The position numbers and the translations under genes were made by a program. Positions 43,010-55,246 of a stretch of DNA of 64,000 bases are shown piece by piece; positions within the stretch are counted from its first letter, which is position 1, and each line of letters begins with the position of its first letter. The DNA lies in the NCBI GenBank assembly GCA_947650285.1, contig CANTFL010000518.1, positions 45,283 to 109,282 on the forward strand, given 5' to 3'. Origin of the DNA: Hyaloperonospora brassicae. Lineage: Eukaryota; Oomycota; Peronosporomycetes; Peronosporales; Peronosporaceae. The notes under the pieces are model-generated. The model saw only the letters and a list, made by a program, of their open reading frames with translations, made no database searches and had not been told where the DNA came from.

Positions 43010-44199
43010 ACTGTTCATATCCTGATTGCTGTACGTCCTTGGAATTATAACGGCATTATACTTCTTCGGTATCTCGCAGCCTATCCGTACTTTAAATATT
43101 ATCATCATTTACCGTTTTAAGTTCAGGTAGAGTGCTTATCCATCATGATGGACCCAAAGTCCAGCGCATAGAATTAATAACGGCTTATAATGCGCGCAAG
43201 AAATTGAAAAGGAGAAAGGGGCCACGAAGGTGACGAGAAGCGCGAAGGAGAAGACCCACAACACCTATCGAGGAGAAATTATTGCTAAAGAATACTTGTG
43301 AAAAGGTAACAATAGCAGTACACCCAATCCCTCATCATAAAGCTCGGTCCATCCAGGTTATATATCGATTACTTAAGGTGGATCTCGGGTACCTTAATGT
43401 GGACCTCGATATATTTCAAGGTGGACTTCTATATCACAAGGTCGTCCCTGGTCTTCCATTGTGAATGTAGATCTCGCTAGCTTAAGGTACTCCCGTCGTG
43501 TCAAAAATAGGAATCAGGTAACGAGGTAATGATAGCGTAATGGACTTAAATATAGGAACATATATAATCAGTTTTATTGTGCGATCTAAGTGGCACGACG
43601 GCGTCGTGCGTAAAAAAGTAATATATTTAATGTGTCTGCCTGTCCCAAGAAAGGAGTGTAATCTGGCCCCCATCGATTACAGTTGCGTGGCGATACCAAG
43701 TATTGTATAATCCCAGAAATGGTTTGGCCTCCGGTTTCGTTTAGTAGCAAAACCCTTCAAGATCCGCTACCGAACGAGGCCTCCTAACGTAGCGGTTAGA
43801 GAGCCAATAAATACTAGGACATTAGATATCTGGTATCATACGAAAGGCTACGAACGACAATCTACCTGAAGAATCTGGTTGTAAGCCCGCTCTCGACCAA
43901 TTTGATCGAGCGGCTACATACCGGCCCACGAGTAAAGCATATCTACTTGAGGTTTAAGGTCTACCTCTGCCAAGGGTTACACATATCCGTCTCCATCCGA
44001 GTCTACCAGAGAGTGCAACTCGCCAGGGGACGGGATTGCAAGGCGAGTCAATGTTTATACGCGGCATCGGGATATCCTTTAGTATATCGGCAGTCCGGTA
44101 CAGTGAGTATTTAGGAAGCTCATCACGCATTTTGAGGCCGTAAGTTACCATAGAGAACAAAGACTTGGTAAAGTAAGAGGTGCTAGCTCTAGTTAAAAT
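43010..44199 (+). other. Interior of unit d before pol, unassigned
   Basis: Expected place of gag. A purine-rich run (43195-43265) is present, but no gag motif was recognised. Five imperfect ~21-bp repeats occur at 43372-43485. Confidence 0.35.
43372..43485 (+). repeat. ~21-bp degenerate tandem repeats
   Basis: Successive units of the form AAGGTGGACCTCGATAT: TTAAGGTGGATCTCGGGTAC, TTAATGTGGACCTCGATATA, TCAAGGTGGACTTCTATAT, CACAAGGTCGTCCCTGGTC, GTGAATGTAGATCTCGCTAG. Confidence 0.6.
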
Positions 44200-44699
44200 A
44201 ATTTATATTTCATAAGTGATTTGTGATGTTAGGAACCGAGAGATCAAGGGGATTACTCAGTATTTGACCCTTGTTTGTTATATAAATCTCAGGTCTTAAT
44301 CAGAGACTGAGCGATGGGCCGAATTTTTATCAATTGGACATTTAAGCTAAGAAATATGATAAAGGGAAATATTAAATACTCCAAATTTCGCGGCCAGCAT
44401 AATCCATTAATTGTGGTGAAAGAGGTGCTGATCTTTTTTGCTCCGATGTGGCAGCCGTGATATACTATACTGGTGCCACCGCCTACAGTAAAATTGGACA
44501 CAAATTTTAAAAAATAGTATCGATGGATCGGCCGAAACAAATCAAGAAGAGCACAGATTTGAGCAAAATCGTGCGGGAACTTTCGTAATGAAGGATAATG
44601 GCTGCCACTTAGAAACTGAGATGGAATTAAGGAAATGTGCAGCCAGATATCGTGACCCTTTATTAATCTTAGATCTGTATCATAGGCAGAGTAGTTGAC

Positions 44700-46600
44700 G
44701 AATCAGCATATGCGGCGATTTAAACTTAGCGATCTTTCACACGCGGAATGAGATTTATTTGAAAGCACCAGTGCTACAATTGTCACTACACAAGCAAAAA
44801 TAAATTCTTCAATAGTGGACGAAGCACGAGTTTCTACATATGAAGGGGGAATAGATCAAAGGTGCAAATCCAATAGCGATCACATCTTTGCAAAATATAG
44901 CGGTGCGAATTTTATTTCGGGTCTTGAGGTGTAAGATATGATATCCTAGAAGTAATTCAATGAGCTGATCGTCTCAGATTGGCACACTAAGTGGTGAAAA
45001 TGGCAGCGATCTTATATCAGCGTCGCGAAAAAGCAGGTGGTATGTAAAGCTACAAAAGGAATTTGTACAACGGATGTGGATTCGGCGGATAAAGCAGGCA
45101 TTGCAAGAGGAAGGATGGATGGACAACGAAAAAGGAGTATATACTACTAGATGTGACCTAACTGAGCGTCAATAATGCGAAGACATGTTTTTGGATAGCT
45201 GTAGTATATGGAGTGGACAAAAAAGCACATCTGAATTGATCAGAAATCGCCCGGAGATGATCCGCCTTGTTGTACCTGTATCGTTAGAGTACGAGTCTTT
45301 GAACCTTAACCATACGAGTTCGGAAGGTGGCCACCAAGGGATCAAAGAAATTATCAGCGGATCAGATATAATAATCATCAAAGAGTACTGTAGCAGAGCG
45401 TACAACGGTATGTGGGCAAATGTGTCGAGTGATGGACTATAATGAGAGTGCCTGCAATCCGTAAGGAATCATCAGGAAATATACTAGTGACATAACCATT
45501 GAAACGATCGCAATAATATACATTTATTCTCTGCCACGGTCATTCAAAGGTAATAGTAAGTTACTGGTATGGGTTTTACTTATTTCAAGAAGTGTAATTG
45601 CGAGAATCAATTCGTCAAGAACTGCTCAGACGATCGCAGAACGTAGCGAAAAATGCGTTTTTAAGGGTTTATGGAAATCAGAGTAATACCTCATGTTGGA
45701 ATTTCGTGTTCAGGTCAGATTTCTTACGTTCTTGTTACAATATCGCAAAGCTGAAGCAGCGCCCTAATATGGCCTGTCTCTTTTTTGCAAATGTTACAGC
45801 AGAACGCATGATGCCGACGGTAATATGACCCATCAAGATTTATGTCGCAGATGTAGATCAAAAAAAATTAGGACGAGTACACAGTAAGACTAGATCTTGC
45901 CATCAATTTGGCTTATGATCTCGTACGGGGAAATACTCCGTGTTACCTTATTTACAGCTGGTATCTGGTGTCGCTATTAGAGGAAACTCTACCCCTATAA
46001 AGCACCAAGACACCTAATTCGGACCCTAGGACATTGAATTACAACATTTAACATCAATATCGGTGAGCAAGAGTGGGTATGAAGGAGTAATTAAGATCAC
46101 GATCCGAGTTCGAACAGATCGACATAATGCGGATAACGATTTGCACGACATTGAGCGTGAAACGCTAGTGTTGCTCTAATTGGATCGAGTAAATGCTGAT
46201 AAGCCGAACAGCTCTCACAAATGTGGCATGGGCCAATTCGAGTGGCGGAACTCTGCGAGGACTATGCTGGTCATTTCGAGATTTCAAAAACGATATACAG
46301 ATAGTTTCCGGTTGTGCATGTCTACAAACATAAACGGGTGTTGAAATTTACGGATCGGCCGCACAGTGGGTTGTTGATTGACATAGTTGCTTTCAATTAA
46401 TCGCACCTATTGGAATATAGTTTGTGAAATAGTTAAATTCTGATGTATACGAATCGGACAAGATTTTAATATGTAAGCTAGCACAAGACTCGTTAAAGTA
46501 GTTACTTTTATTAAACATGGTCCGGAGAAACAAACCACGACGATCTGACCTGAATCTACGATGCCGACCTGATATGTGATGCGTTTTTGCAAACATCTGA
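44700..46600 (+). pseudogene. Unit d RNase H end, integrase and chromodomain remnants
   Basis: Remnants in order: SATIVTTQAKINSSIV (e: GATFATTQVNVKAP), a linker with VQRMWIRRIKQALQEEGW (e: VQQIRIERIKQAQEKEG) and the integrase zinc domain EMIRLVVPVSLEYE ... HTSSEGGHQGIKEI (e: MIRLVVPELLQRD). Near 46290-46390 comes the C-terminal domain (FPVVHVY, KRVLKFTDRP; e: FPIVHVS, KRVVTFLDRP), then a faint chromodomain near 46430-46600. The second zinc-binding His is kept here (GGHQG) while e has lost it. Frameshifts and stops are frequent. Confidence 0.72.
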
Positions 46601-46877
46601 TCGAAAACCGGCTAATTTGATTCATTCGAAGGTGATGCAACCTCACCAGGAATATATTGATATCTTACGGTCGGAGAGGGTGGCGATTGATGTACAACGA
46701 GGTTGTAAGAGGACGAGGGTGGCCTACATGTAAAATGAGTAGCGACAGTAGGTCGCAAAGATCCGATCAAGTGTAAGAAGAATAATAAGGAAAAAACGAA
46801 GGTAATACTAAATAGAATCCAAGATGAGAGACCGGGATGATATTTTATAAAATATGGGCACATGTGAATCGATCTAG

Positions 46878-49313
46878 CTATTGCGCGTAAATTAATTTGT
46901 CGGATGAACTCGAAATTGACGATGTAAGGTGGTCCACAGATGAATAGAGATGCTTGGATCTCCATGGCTCAGCAGCCTCTAGCTGAGTTATAGCGATCAA
47001 CAGATCCAAAATGGTAATATTGCAATTACAACCTGGGTACCACTGTGGCACTTTCTTTAACGCTGGGAAATGCATTAAGAAGGAATATAGCAAGATATCC
47101 AGATCGCAGTGGCCCGCGATCATACCCTCGGTGTTAAAACGAAGATTCGCCTTCGTGAGGGTACTGATTGCGATTATCTCTGTTTTCTCTGATTGAAGAT
47201 TGGGTGGACGAGATGGACTTAGTCGCTGTTTGCTGGTGCCGAGGGTCTCACGGGTTGGGGGTCCTAGGGATTGATGACATATACCTTATACATCTAATAA
47301 CGGGTGGCGGGTGGGTCGAACAACTCAATACGAAAGATAAATAGCTCGGTGCGATCTGTGAAAAGGCACTTTCCCAAGGTTCCGAGGCATGCAGCGCCTC
47401 CATCTGAGCTATCGACACCAACCCAGAAGCCTAATTAGCTACTAAAGGTAAATTTCACATTACTTTTAATACCGCGAACGGTTGGTCGTAAGGTCTATCG
47501 AATTGTTTAAAGAGATAATAGAAGTTCACCTCGGCAACGCAGATCCGGCTGATCTTCTGTGCCGACCAAGGCCCGACTTCAACATAAGATCTGGTCACGC
47601 GATCCGTAACCCACGGAGCCCACTCAGTCCGATCACTATCTACGCTCAAAATATCTACATAGTCTGATAGCAGTGACGAACGGTTGACAGAAATACGTGG
47701 GATGTCGATACATCTATTTCACCCCTATAATCCACTTCAAATTGCGACGGAAGGATCCACGCGGAATGTCTTAGCCCCTGACGATTAAATAGGGAATTTC
47801 ACGATTTTCGACTCAGAGGACGTTCCGGCCGAACAATGAGAACGGGCAACGGATATCTTGCAACGAGAAAAAATAGTTATATAGATAACGCTGCAAGAGT
47901 CAAATCTTCAATCTCGGTGGATTTATCGTTAAAAACGAGAGTAGCAGCACAATGTAGTCTAGACTATACCTGCTTTAGATCAGGCCGAGAGGCCAAGACA
48001 TCCTGATGGATATTAAATCACGTAGTCTCCCGGATCCACGAGCTGGGGCAGATCGAAAAGCGGATATCGAGGATTTAGTGTCCTCTTTGGAGATGGCTGT
48101 CCTGCTAAGACACGTGTTTGCTCAATAGCTTGCGGCTTGGCAATTCAAAAATAGAACTTTTGGGTTGCGAAGAAGTCTCGGAGATAGGAATGGCCGACGC
48201 CACTTGAATCGAGATCGGTAAAGAATATTTAATGGACATCTAGGTCATTGATTTTAAAACGTTCGATAATATCGCATATCGCGGTCCAGTTCGGCAGTCA
48301 GATGAGGCGTCTCGACACGCAGATGATGTAGAACGTAGTCGAGATTTAGCAAACGCGGCACAACCTTTTACGATACAGTGACTGGTTTGCAAATTTCTCC
48401 TGCTCTTGTCGCTGTTCAAAATAAAGGGTGCCGATGCGTTCAATACTAAGACGAATTTTGGCTTGAAATTGGGTGTACTCTTTCTTGTATTGCGAATTCT
48501 TGTTCAAAACTTGGTCAAGACGATCCGAAAGTGCATCACGCTAGTTAATTGAGCGAAATATTGCCTCGTCTACTTGATTGAGAATGTTGGCAATCTTGCG
48601 GAACTACTTGTGGTGCGCAATATGAAGAGGTTGGGTGGACTTTTCAAGCTCTTTATTTCAAATGAAAGATCTCGTAGGCCCTATCTTGTCGTTTGGCGTG
48701 GAGGTTGAACTTCTTTTTATCCGAAACGTATCCGACATCTGCAAGACTTACTTAATTCGCGAGGTCAGGTGATCGTACTAGCTTTGGAAAATAGGACGTA
48801 GAGAGATGCAAAGGCGCAGAGCTCTTATAAAATTCTTCCAGGTGGCGGTTGCGGGCGATTTGTTGAGCTAACACAATAACCATACCGCCATAGCAGTACA
48901 TAAACTAATGTTGCTGATATAAGTAACGAAAAGTTATGTCTAACACTTTTTAACGACCCACGGTGGACTGTAGAGGATACCTCATTCGAAAGCTGCAAAG
49001 CGTATTAGGGTTTCATCGGTAAAAATGTAAGACGTCTCTATTTGATGCGAAGGGTTTCGGAGCGGAGATTATAAAAGTACTAGCTGTAGAAATCGAAGTG
49101 GGCATTTCGTATAGTTTACTTATCCAGGTGACATGTGTTGTAATTACGAAATATACAAGCTCTAAATCAAAATACCGTAGAAGTGTTTAAACATGCAGGA
49201 CTGAAGGAAACCGGGGTGACGAAATCCGCCGTGGGTGTATCTGGACGCGATAAGAGGACAAATGATTTAATGGTGGATATGTTAGCGGGTTCCGATGTAG
49301 CATGATCAGCCAT
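46878..49313 (-). pseudogene. Unit d antisense coiled-coil gene
   Basis: Starts at ATG 49313 (MADHATSEPANISTIK), 61 bp inside the right arm. A coiled-coil part near 48.4-48.6 kb contains RDALSDRLDQVLNKNSQYKK and QFQAKIRLSIERI. It ends at a stop after LIYAQ (46878), preceded by GHCDLDILL, HFPALKKVPQWYPG and QLEAAEPWRSKH. Unit e has the same start region, the same coiled-coil motif (RDALSDRLNRV), the same C-terminal blocks and the same stop position (FFHAQ). Conservation of both ends across two decayed units marks it as a real ancestral gene of about 680-800 codons. Function unknown. Confidence 0.75.
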
Positions 49314-49373
49314 GGTGACGTTTGGAAGATCTATGACAAGTATAATACCGTCAATATTTGAATGATGCGCAGC

Positions 49374-50375
49374 TACAACGACTTTGTTTGTCGCCTAATG
49401 GTCCAGGTGACGATTTTGGCAAAGTGATCGCGAGATTTACTGTCGAGCCTGGGATCCCACTGATTGCCAACGTCAGTTCAGTCTGAAAAGAATTCTGAAT
49501 GGAAAGAAAACGAGCTAGGACGGTTGGCTCACGATCGTGCACTCAAATGTACGAGATCGTGAGATCATTTATGATAAGGGTGGGCTATGTGGCGACGCTG
49601 AGATAGATAAGCAGTCCAAAGACGAATCTCACCAGAGATCGTGGGGATACCCAAAGGTCACGATATCGACGAGAGATAGCGGGAACACTCGAGGTTCTCG
49701 ATATCGACCAGAGATCGCGACCACGGTCCAATCTCGCGATCCGGATCCGATCTCGCATGCCTGGAGTCAATTGCATACAAATCGGTTATGGGTCACGACA
49801 AGGTTTCAGAGAGAGCACTTGGTGCAAGCCATATAAGTACAAGGGGAAAATCTTCTGGAGAGGGAGACGCGCGGCCACGGAAGGTCGGGATACAGATAGG
49901 CCTAGCGATGTGCTAGTTTTTTTGGGTTTGATTGGATAACATCAAACAGATTTTAGTTTGCTCTTGAGTAAACGTGTCGATTTCTTCTCCGCATGAACAA
50001 CTGGCCACCCGATGTCAGGAAAAGCTACATACTTAGATCAAGTGATATCCCTGGATTGTTTGGCCAAAAATAGAGGAATCTTAACCAAAACCCCAACTGA
50101 GATTGGAAGCAGAGAATAAGTAACGACAAAGGCTGCAAGACCGCGAGACGGATCAAGTGGTACGAAGGCTCGCGAATCAAGTATCTACTCTGTACGAGGC
50201 GATCTCGTAGAGATCAAGGATACTCATATCGAGCACGTTTAAGGTTCACCCGCTATCGTGCAAAGATTTCAACACGATAGTCAAAATCCCAACCACAATT
50301 ATATATGGCATCGCTTCTAATCCACCCAGAAGAGTGCAGCCCACCCTACCGACGGGTACACAAGTTGAGTAAAGT
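49374..50375 (-). repeat. Unit d right arm, exact part (1002 bp)
   Basis: Inverted partner of 42008-43009. Outside it the arm continues with lower similarity to about 50530 (ACGCGCATTATTGTGGTGG also in unit e at 54222), while the left arm diverges sooner. Confidence 0.95.
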
Positions 50376-50530
50376 TTAGCACGGAATAGGAGTATACACT
50401 CATAGAGTCGGTCAGCTGGGTGGTAGATATGAGATAAGATTGAATTCTTAATCAAATAGTTGCCACGCCACCACAATAATGCGCGTACCCAAAGTTTAGC
50501 CGAAAATTTACCGTAAGTCCCTTCGGAAAG

Positions 50531-52032
50531 ATTTAAAGGTCAAGACAGATGAATTGGTACTAAAGTGTTATAAAGAGTGATCGTACAGAAGTATAGAGAT
50601 ATAAGATGTTCAGATGACTGAATCTATAAACGAAGTTTACTAACAAAAATTGATAAACAATCAATTCATCTTTATCATAAAATTTATCTACCATCTGATA
50701 TTCCTTTGGGGACCTTTGCGGATCGTTCCACAAAGATCTATATATGCATATAAATAGCCCCCCGGTTAAATCCGAACAAAGCATAACTAAGATCTACCTA
50801 CAGTACCATAAACAAATTCAAAAACTGCACGAGTGAAGAAGATAGCATACGAATCGATTTGATACGTTCACATGAGGACATAAATCTCCCGACCGGTCTA
50901 TCTTGTCGAATTTGACCTGAAGATAGAGTGTTGGCAGCCGGAAGAGTTGGACCAGTGATTTTTACTGGATAACGCTACGTAGATTATTTGCAAGCGATCC
51001 CGAGGTCTAATACTGAATTCAAAGTAGATTGGGTCAATCTGGGGCTATATCGACCCTAAGTGCTGCATAGAACATGCTGGATGGAATTAACGTACTTACT
51101 CGATTAATACATGACGCAGGTCCTGTCGCAGTAATGTTTGACGTGCAGAATAGTATGAGAGCGATCTGGAACACGTGATGCGAGCGCTTCATTCGTTGTA
51201 TGCTGCTATCCTAAACGAACGATCACAAATTTGATGATCACGTGAAAGCGACGATGGCGAAAGCTCCGTGGATATACCATACCTGATCTTAACAATGCGC
51301 GTCACCCGCACCAGAAGCAGATTTGGAAGACTCGATAAATATTACAAGGGTCTGGTTAGACTCAAGTGAGTCAAATAAGAGGCGGGATCGAATGGCGAGG
51401 ATCCAGGATGAGCCGCGCACGGCAGCCGTGAGCGCTGAAGAGAACGCTAGACTAAGTATCCCGGGATAATTATATTCATATTTCTAGTCTGCGATTAGAC
51501 GCTTACAGAAAGAGCACATTAAACATTATCGCTGAGAAATTTAGTCAATCCAGAGAGTAAGTATATTCGAGAAAGCAGGATACATACATCCCGGATGTCG
51601 AGATTAAATCTGTCGGATCGCATCATGGGAGATCAGATGCTTACTCCCCAGAAGGGAAACATCCGACACTTTCTCACGAGATGATCTCAACGGACCGCTT
51701 GCGGTGGTCACTAAAACGGTGCCAGGTAGTTAACTTACCACTCTTCGCATCTGTATATCTACTATCGAGGATCTGAAAGAGTTAAATGGTTTGACAGATT
51801 ATATAACAGAACAATAGCTATATGAGAAAGGTAAAATCTGCATTCCTACGGGATCAAGCCCCAAATGAATATTTTTGCCAAATACCTAAAACCATTGTAC
51901 TAATTTGCAAGAAAGTGGTACATCTAGCTAATCCGATATAATATTCGCCTGTAAAAGGACCTATTGATACATTTCCTTATGCAATATGAAGGATATGCTT
52001 TGTCACTTGGAAGAAAGTAATGATAAACAAAG
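50531..52032. other. Decayed DNA upstream of fragment f gag
   Basis: The left arm of fragment f would be expected here but was not recognised. No convincing frames. Confidence 0.3.
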
Positions 52033-52760
52033 ATGCGATTTGTAAAAACGCTTTTAGATTATACAAATCGATTTAATGTCGCGACAAGATGTGCGAGAAT
52101 GATAATTCAAGATGCAATGGTAGATGTACGCCGTGACCATGTAACAGATGTCATCGGAATGCTGGAAATTCGCGATCTGGCAAAACAAAAATTCCTTTAC
52201 GGTTGGAGGATGCGAATGAAATTGAGAAACGTTGTTTGCTTACCAGAGTATGGAAATTTGAAGAAAAATATATATATATGCATTAGATCAAATGAATTAT
52301 GACCGCATCCTGCGCCAGCCTTTCTTCTAACCCCGGCGAAGCCAGCTTGTACATTAAGAGCCCTACGGATGGAATTGTAGGCAGTGTGTCGGATATAATA
52401 CACAGCGAATCAGTGGAAAAATAGGAGCCGTGGAATGAGTTTATGGCCATGACCTCAGATCACACGAATCATTTCGAAGATCAGGGCTCGAATCCAGATG
52501 AGACGGAACCCGGTAGCAGTGTGGATCGGTTCATAATGAATAAAGCGTGTACCCACTGAGGATCGAGGAATTATGACGATCTGGGGTGCTGGAAGCAATA
52601 CATGTGCCAGAAGTGTGGTCGCATATGACATCCTTCGTATGAGTGGTTTTACGTGTGTGTAGCTTGCGAAGAGATACATGAAAAAGTTTAATGCCCTATG
52701 TAAAAAGTCTACAATTTGATAATCAAGTAATACTTGCCCAGCAAGCATGCCGGTATGTGT
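52033..52760 (+). pseudogene. Fragment f gag (family C)
   Basis: The frame 52033-52302 reads NRFNVATRCARMIIQDAM and then DHVTDVIGMLEIRDLAKQ, aligned with YRLNVAAIRAKTQIRDGS and EHVEYFMGTLDDRDLAK of unit e. Further on (52540-52690) come MNKACTH, CQKCGRI, then stop, HPSYEW and VCVACEEIHE, the same double zinc motif as in e with the knuckle broken by a stop. Confidence 0.75.
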
Positions 52761-53089
52761 TGCCTAAGTTCAATGATGCGTTAGACTAGAATAATCGCCT
52801 GGTTTATAAAACACGAGCCGAGCATCATAGGCTTCTCATCGATGCATTTCTTGAAAACACCAGAGATTTCAAGGGTGTAACTACCGAATTACCCGATCGA
52901 TATACGTATCTAATGAAATTTAAATGAGTTATTTTTAATGTAAAGATAGTGAATGAATATGCCTGATCGTATGTAAATATGGAACTTAATTTTGCGCCGT
53001 AGAATGTACGTAAATATTGAAAGTATGTGACAACCAGTAACTGATTTAAGTAAGAAAAATCGGTGGTCTAATCAAATAATCATTAAGAC

Positions 53090-54179
53090 AGAATGCCGTT
53101 TTACTTCGCCGCTTATATATCGATTGTCGACACTACCTTTGGACGTAAGATAAGATGCGTTATTGATAAAAAAAATTGCACCCAAAAGTGGGTAGGGGAT
53201 TCGACAAAATGCCTAGATGACTGTGGGGCGAGCATAGATTAAAATTTCATTGGAAGGATCGGTATTTAACAAATCGGTGTCTAAGTGGACAACTAGGTCG
53301 GCTAAGAAGCCATATTCGTGTGGAATTCGTCGTTGCGGTATGTATACGCTTAATTTGGCCAACGGAACTCTGACTTAAACGGATAAAGATTGTATAGAGC
53401 TGGCTGGTCGTAGAGCGCCATAGCGGTCAACTATCCAGGTAATTAATCTGAGAAGCATACATGCGAGCACTCTTTTCGTCGGATTAACCGATGTAAAGAT
53501 TGGGTCAACCCTTCTAAGGCCAAAATCTGGGTAAGGCTAGATGCGGCGTGGGTTCAAACCTTATCTACTAAATTGGAAAGATAAGTATGTGCTAATTACT
53601 TAACTCAGCTATCGCGTTATACTTTAAGGCATAGAGCCCCATTAGGCTTTTAGATGGCAGGTGATATGACCCCGCAAACGCAACGATATGTGTTAGTATG
53701 ATCGCGGAGGTAGAATGAATGGCAAACTTTAGCATTCGAAGCCACTACGGGAAAGAAAGAAAAATGAGTCTTTGAATACGATGGTATGCTGACAGATCGT
53801 CCGAAATACAATGAAATTCCACAAATTATTATTCGCCCAAAAAGGGAAGTAATAGTAAATGGAGAGAAATTTAGGGCGGTTATATCGCGATTCGATCGAC
53901 GCATCTTGACGACGGAGGATCAACGAGTGACGAAATTACCTTTGTAGACTAATACTAAACGATAGGTCAATTGAATGATTTCGGATGTGTGGGAGATCGA
54001 ATGACGCGATCGGTTATGTAAGGACCATCGAGATCGAGGAGAACAGTCGTGAGGTAAGTGATGTAGTCCATATAAGGTCTCTTCATCAGCCAGATGCGAT
54101 CACGATTAATAATGTAAGAAACAACGACAAAGCAGTAGACATATTAAAATATGTGCTGCGCTTACAGCCGACGACGATT
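53090..54179 (+). pseudogene. Fragment f protease and linker, cut by unit e
   Basis: DNA near 53218 encodes DCGASI at the protease active-site position. Downstream, APLGF, then RYVLV and EWQTLA align with APLALW, HVLDESRRH and EWQTLADKI of e (61.95-62.05 kb). MLTDRPKYNEIP and FDRRILTTEDQR align with VGHPEYTRT and LGRAATTPEIGDRR of e. The similarity runs to about 54150, where the unit e left arm begins. So e sits inside f, and the rest of f should lie beyond the right window edge. Confidence 0.65.
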
Positions 54180-55135
54180 TGTACAATAAGTATACGGCAA
54201 ATTATTCGACTGGAATTAGGGCACGCGCATTATTGTGGTGGGATGGCGATCGCTTGCTCAAGAAGTCTATTCTACCTCTTTACTCGCGCCCGGACGACCG
54301 ACTACCGGAGAGGGTACTCCGATTCCGTGTTGTATGCTTCGCTCACTTTGTGTACCCGTTGATGAGGCGGATGAACTCTTTCAGGTGGACTCAAGTCGAT
54401 ACCAAGCTTAACCGTGGTTGAGATTGGTGCTGTCGCGTAAAACCCTTCACACGATAGCGGATGTACTCGAAAGGTGCTCGATATGAGTCACCTTGATCGC
54501 TACGAGGTCGCCTTGTCCAATGTAGATGCTTGATTCGCGAGCCTTCTGACCACTTGAGCCGTCTCGCGATCTTGCAATCATTGCCTTTACGGGTTTGCTG
54601 CGTCCGATCGCAGTTGGTGTCCATGTTGAGAGTCTATAATCCCTGGCCAAACAATTCAGGGATATGATTTGATTAAAGTATGCAAATTTCTGGACGTAAG
54701 GTGGCCAATGATCCAACTCGGAACAGAAAGCGACACGTGTACCCCAAATTAAATTCAACTCTGTTTCATGTTAGCCAATCAATTCCAAAGAAAATGTCAC
54801 ATCGCTAGATCTATCTATCTCACGACTTTCGAAGCCACGCTTCTCCTTCCCAAGAGGTCGACCCCTTTTACCCATGTGGTTTATACCAAGTGTGTTCTCT
54901 CTGGAACCTTAGCGTGACCCAAACCCGACTTGTATACAACAGATCGAGAGATCAGATCAAGATCAAGGGATCAGATCGAGGTCTTGATATCAAAATCGAG
55001 AGATCAAATTGAGCTCGAGATCCACCCATTACAGTCCGTATTCTTCCAATCAAAATCCTTCTCAAACTTGAGTGACGCCTGCGATCTGTTGGCTCTCACG
55101 ACCGACGCAACGGTTGAATCTCGTAATCACCTTAC
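54180..55135 (+). repeat. Unit e left arm
   Basis: Outer end TGTACAATAAGTATACGGC. It contains ACGCGCATTATTGTGGTGG, TTTGTGTACCCG, TTCGCGAGCCTTCTGACCAC and a GATC-dense run (54945-55020). The part 54957-55120 is the reverse complement of 63837-64000 with no indel and about four substitutions. Similarity to the d arms is clear but lower. Confidence 0.85.
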
Positions 55136-55246
55136 TACAATCGTCCCCTGCACCGTTCGTAGACAAAATGTGTCGACCTAGTTGTGCATCCTTTGCACCA
55201 TTGACAGCTATTGACTCCCTTTTGCCAGTCATGTTTGGATTGTTTT

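Larger units (their letters stand above)
41870..50530 (+). mobile_element. Unit d: inverted-arm ambisense element (family C), gag/RT region deleted or decayed
   Basis: Inverted arms (1002 bp exact inner part; outer ends more diverged) flank about 6.4 kb. The plus strand has RNase H end, linker, integrase zinc domain, integrase C-terminal domain and chromodomain remnants (44.7-46.6 kb). The minus strand has a long coiled-coil gene (49313-46878). The space between the left arm and the RNase H part is only about 1.7 kb, too short for gag, protease and RT, so a deletion is likely. Orientation of pol relative to the arms is opposite to unit e, as expected for symmetrical inverted ends. Confidence 0.75.

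Noticed and set aside
42444..49939. Pairs of identical 60-99 codon ORFs on opposite strands
   Set aside because: They fall in the 1002-bp arms of unit d. Repeat identity explains them, and the same frames are not conserved in the e arm.
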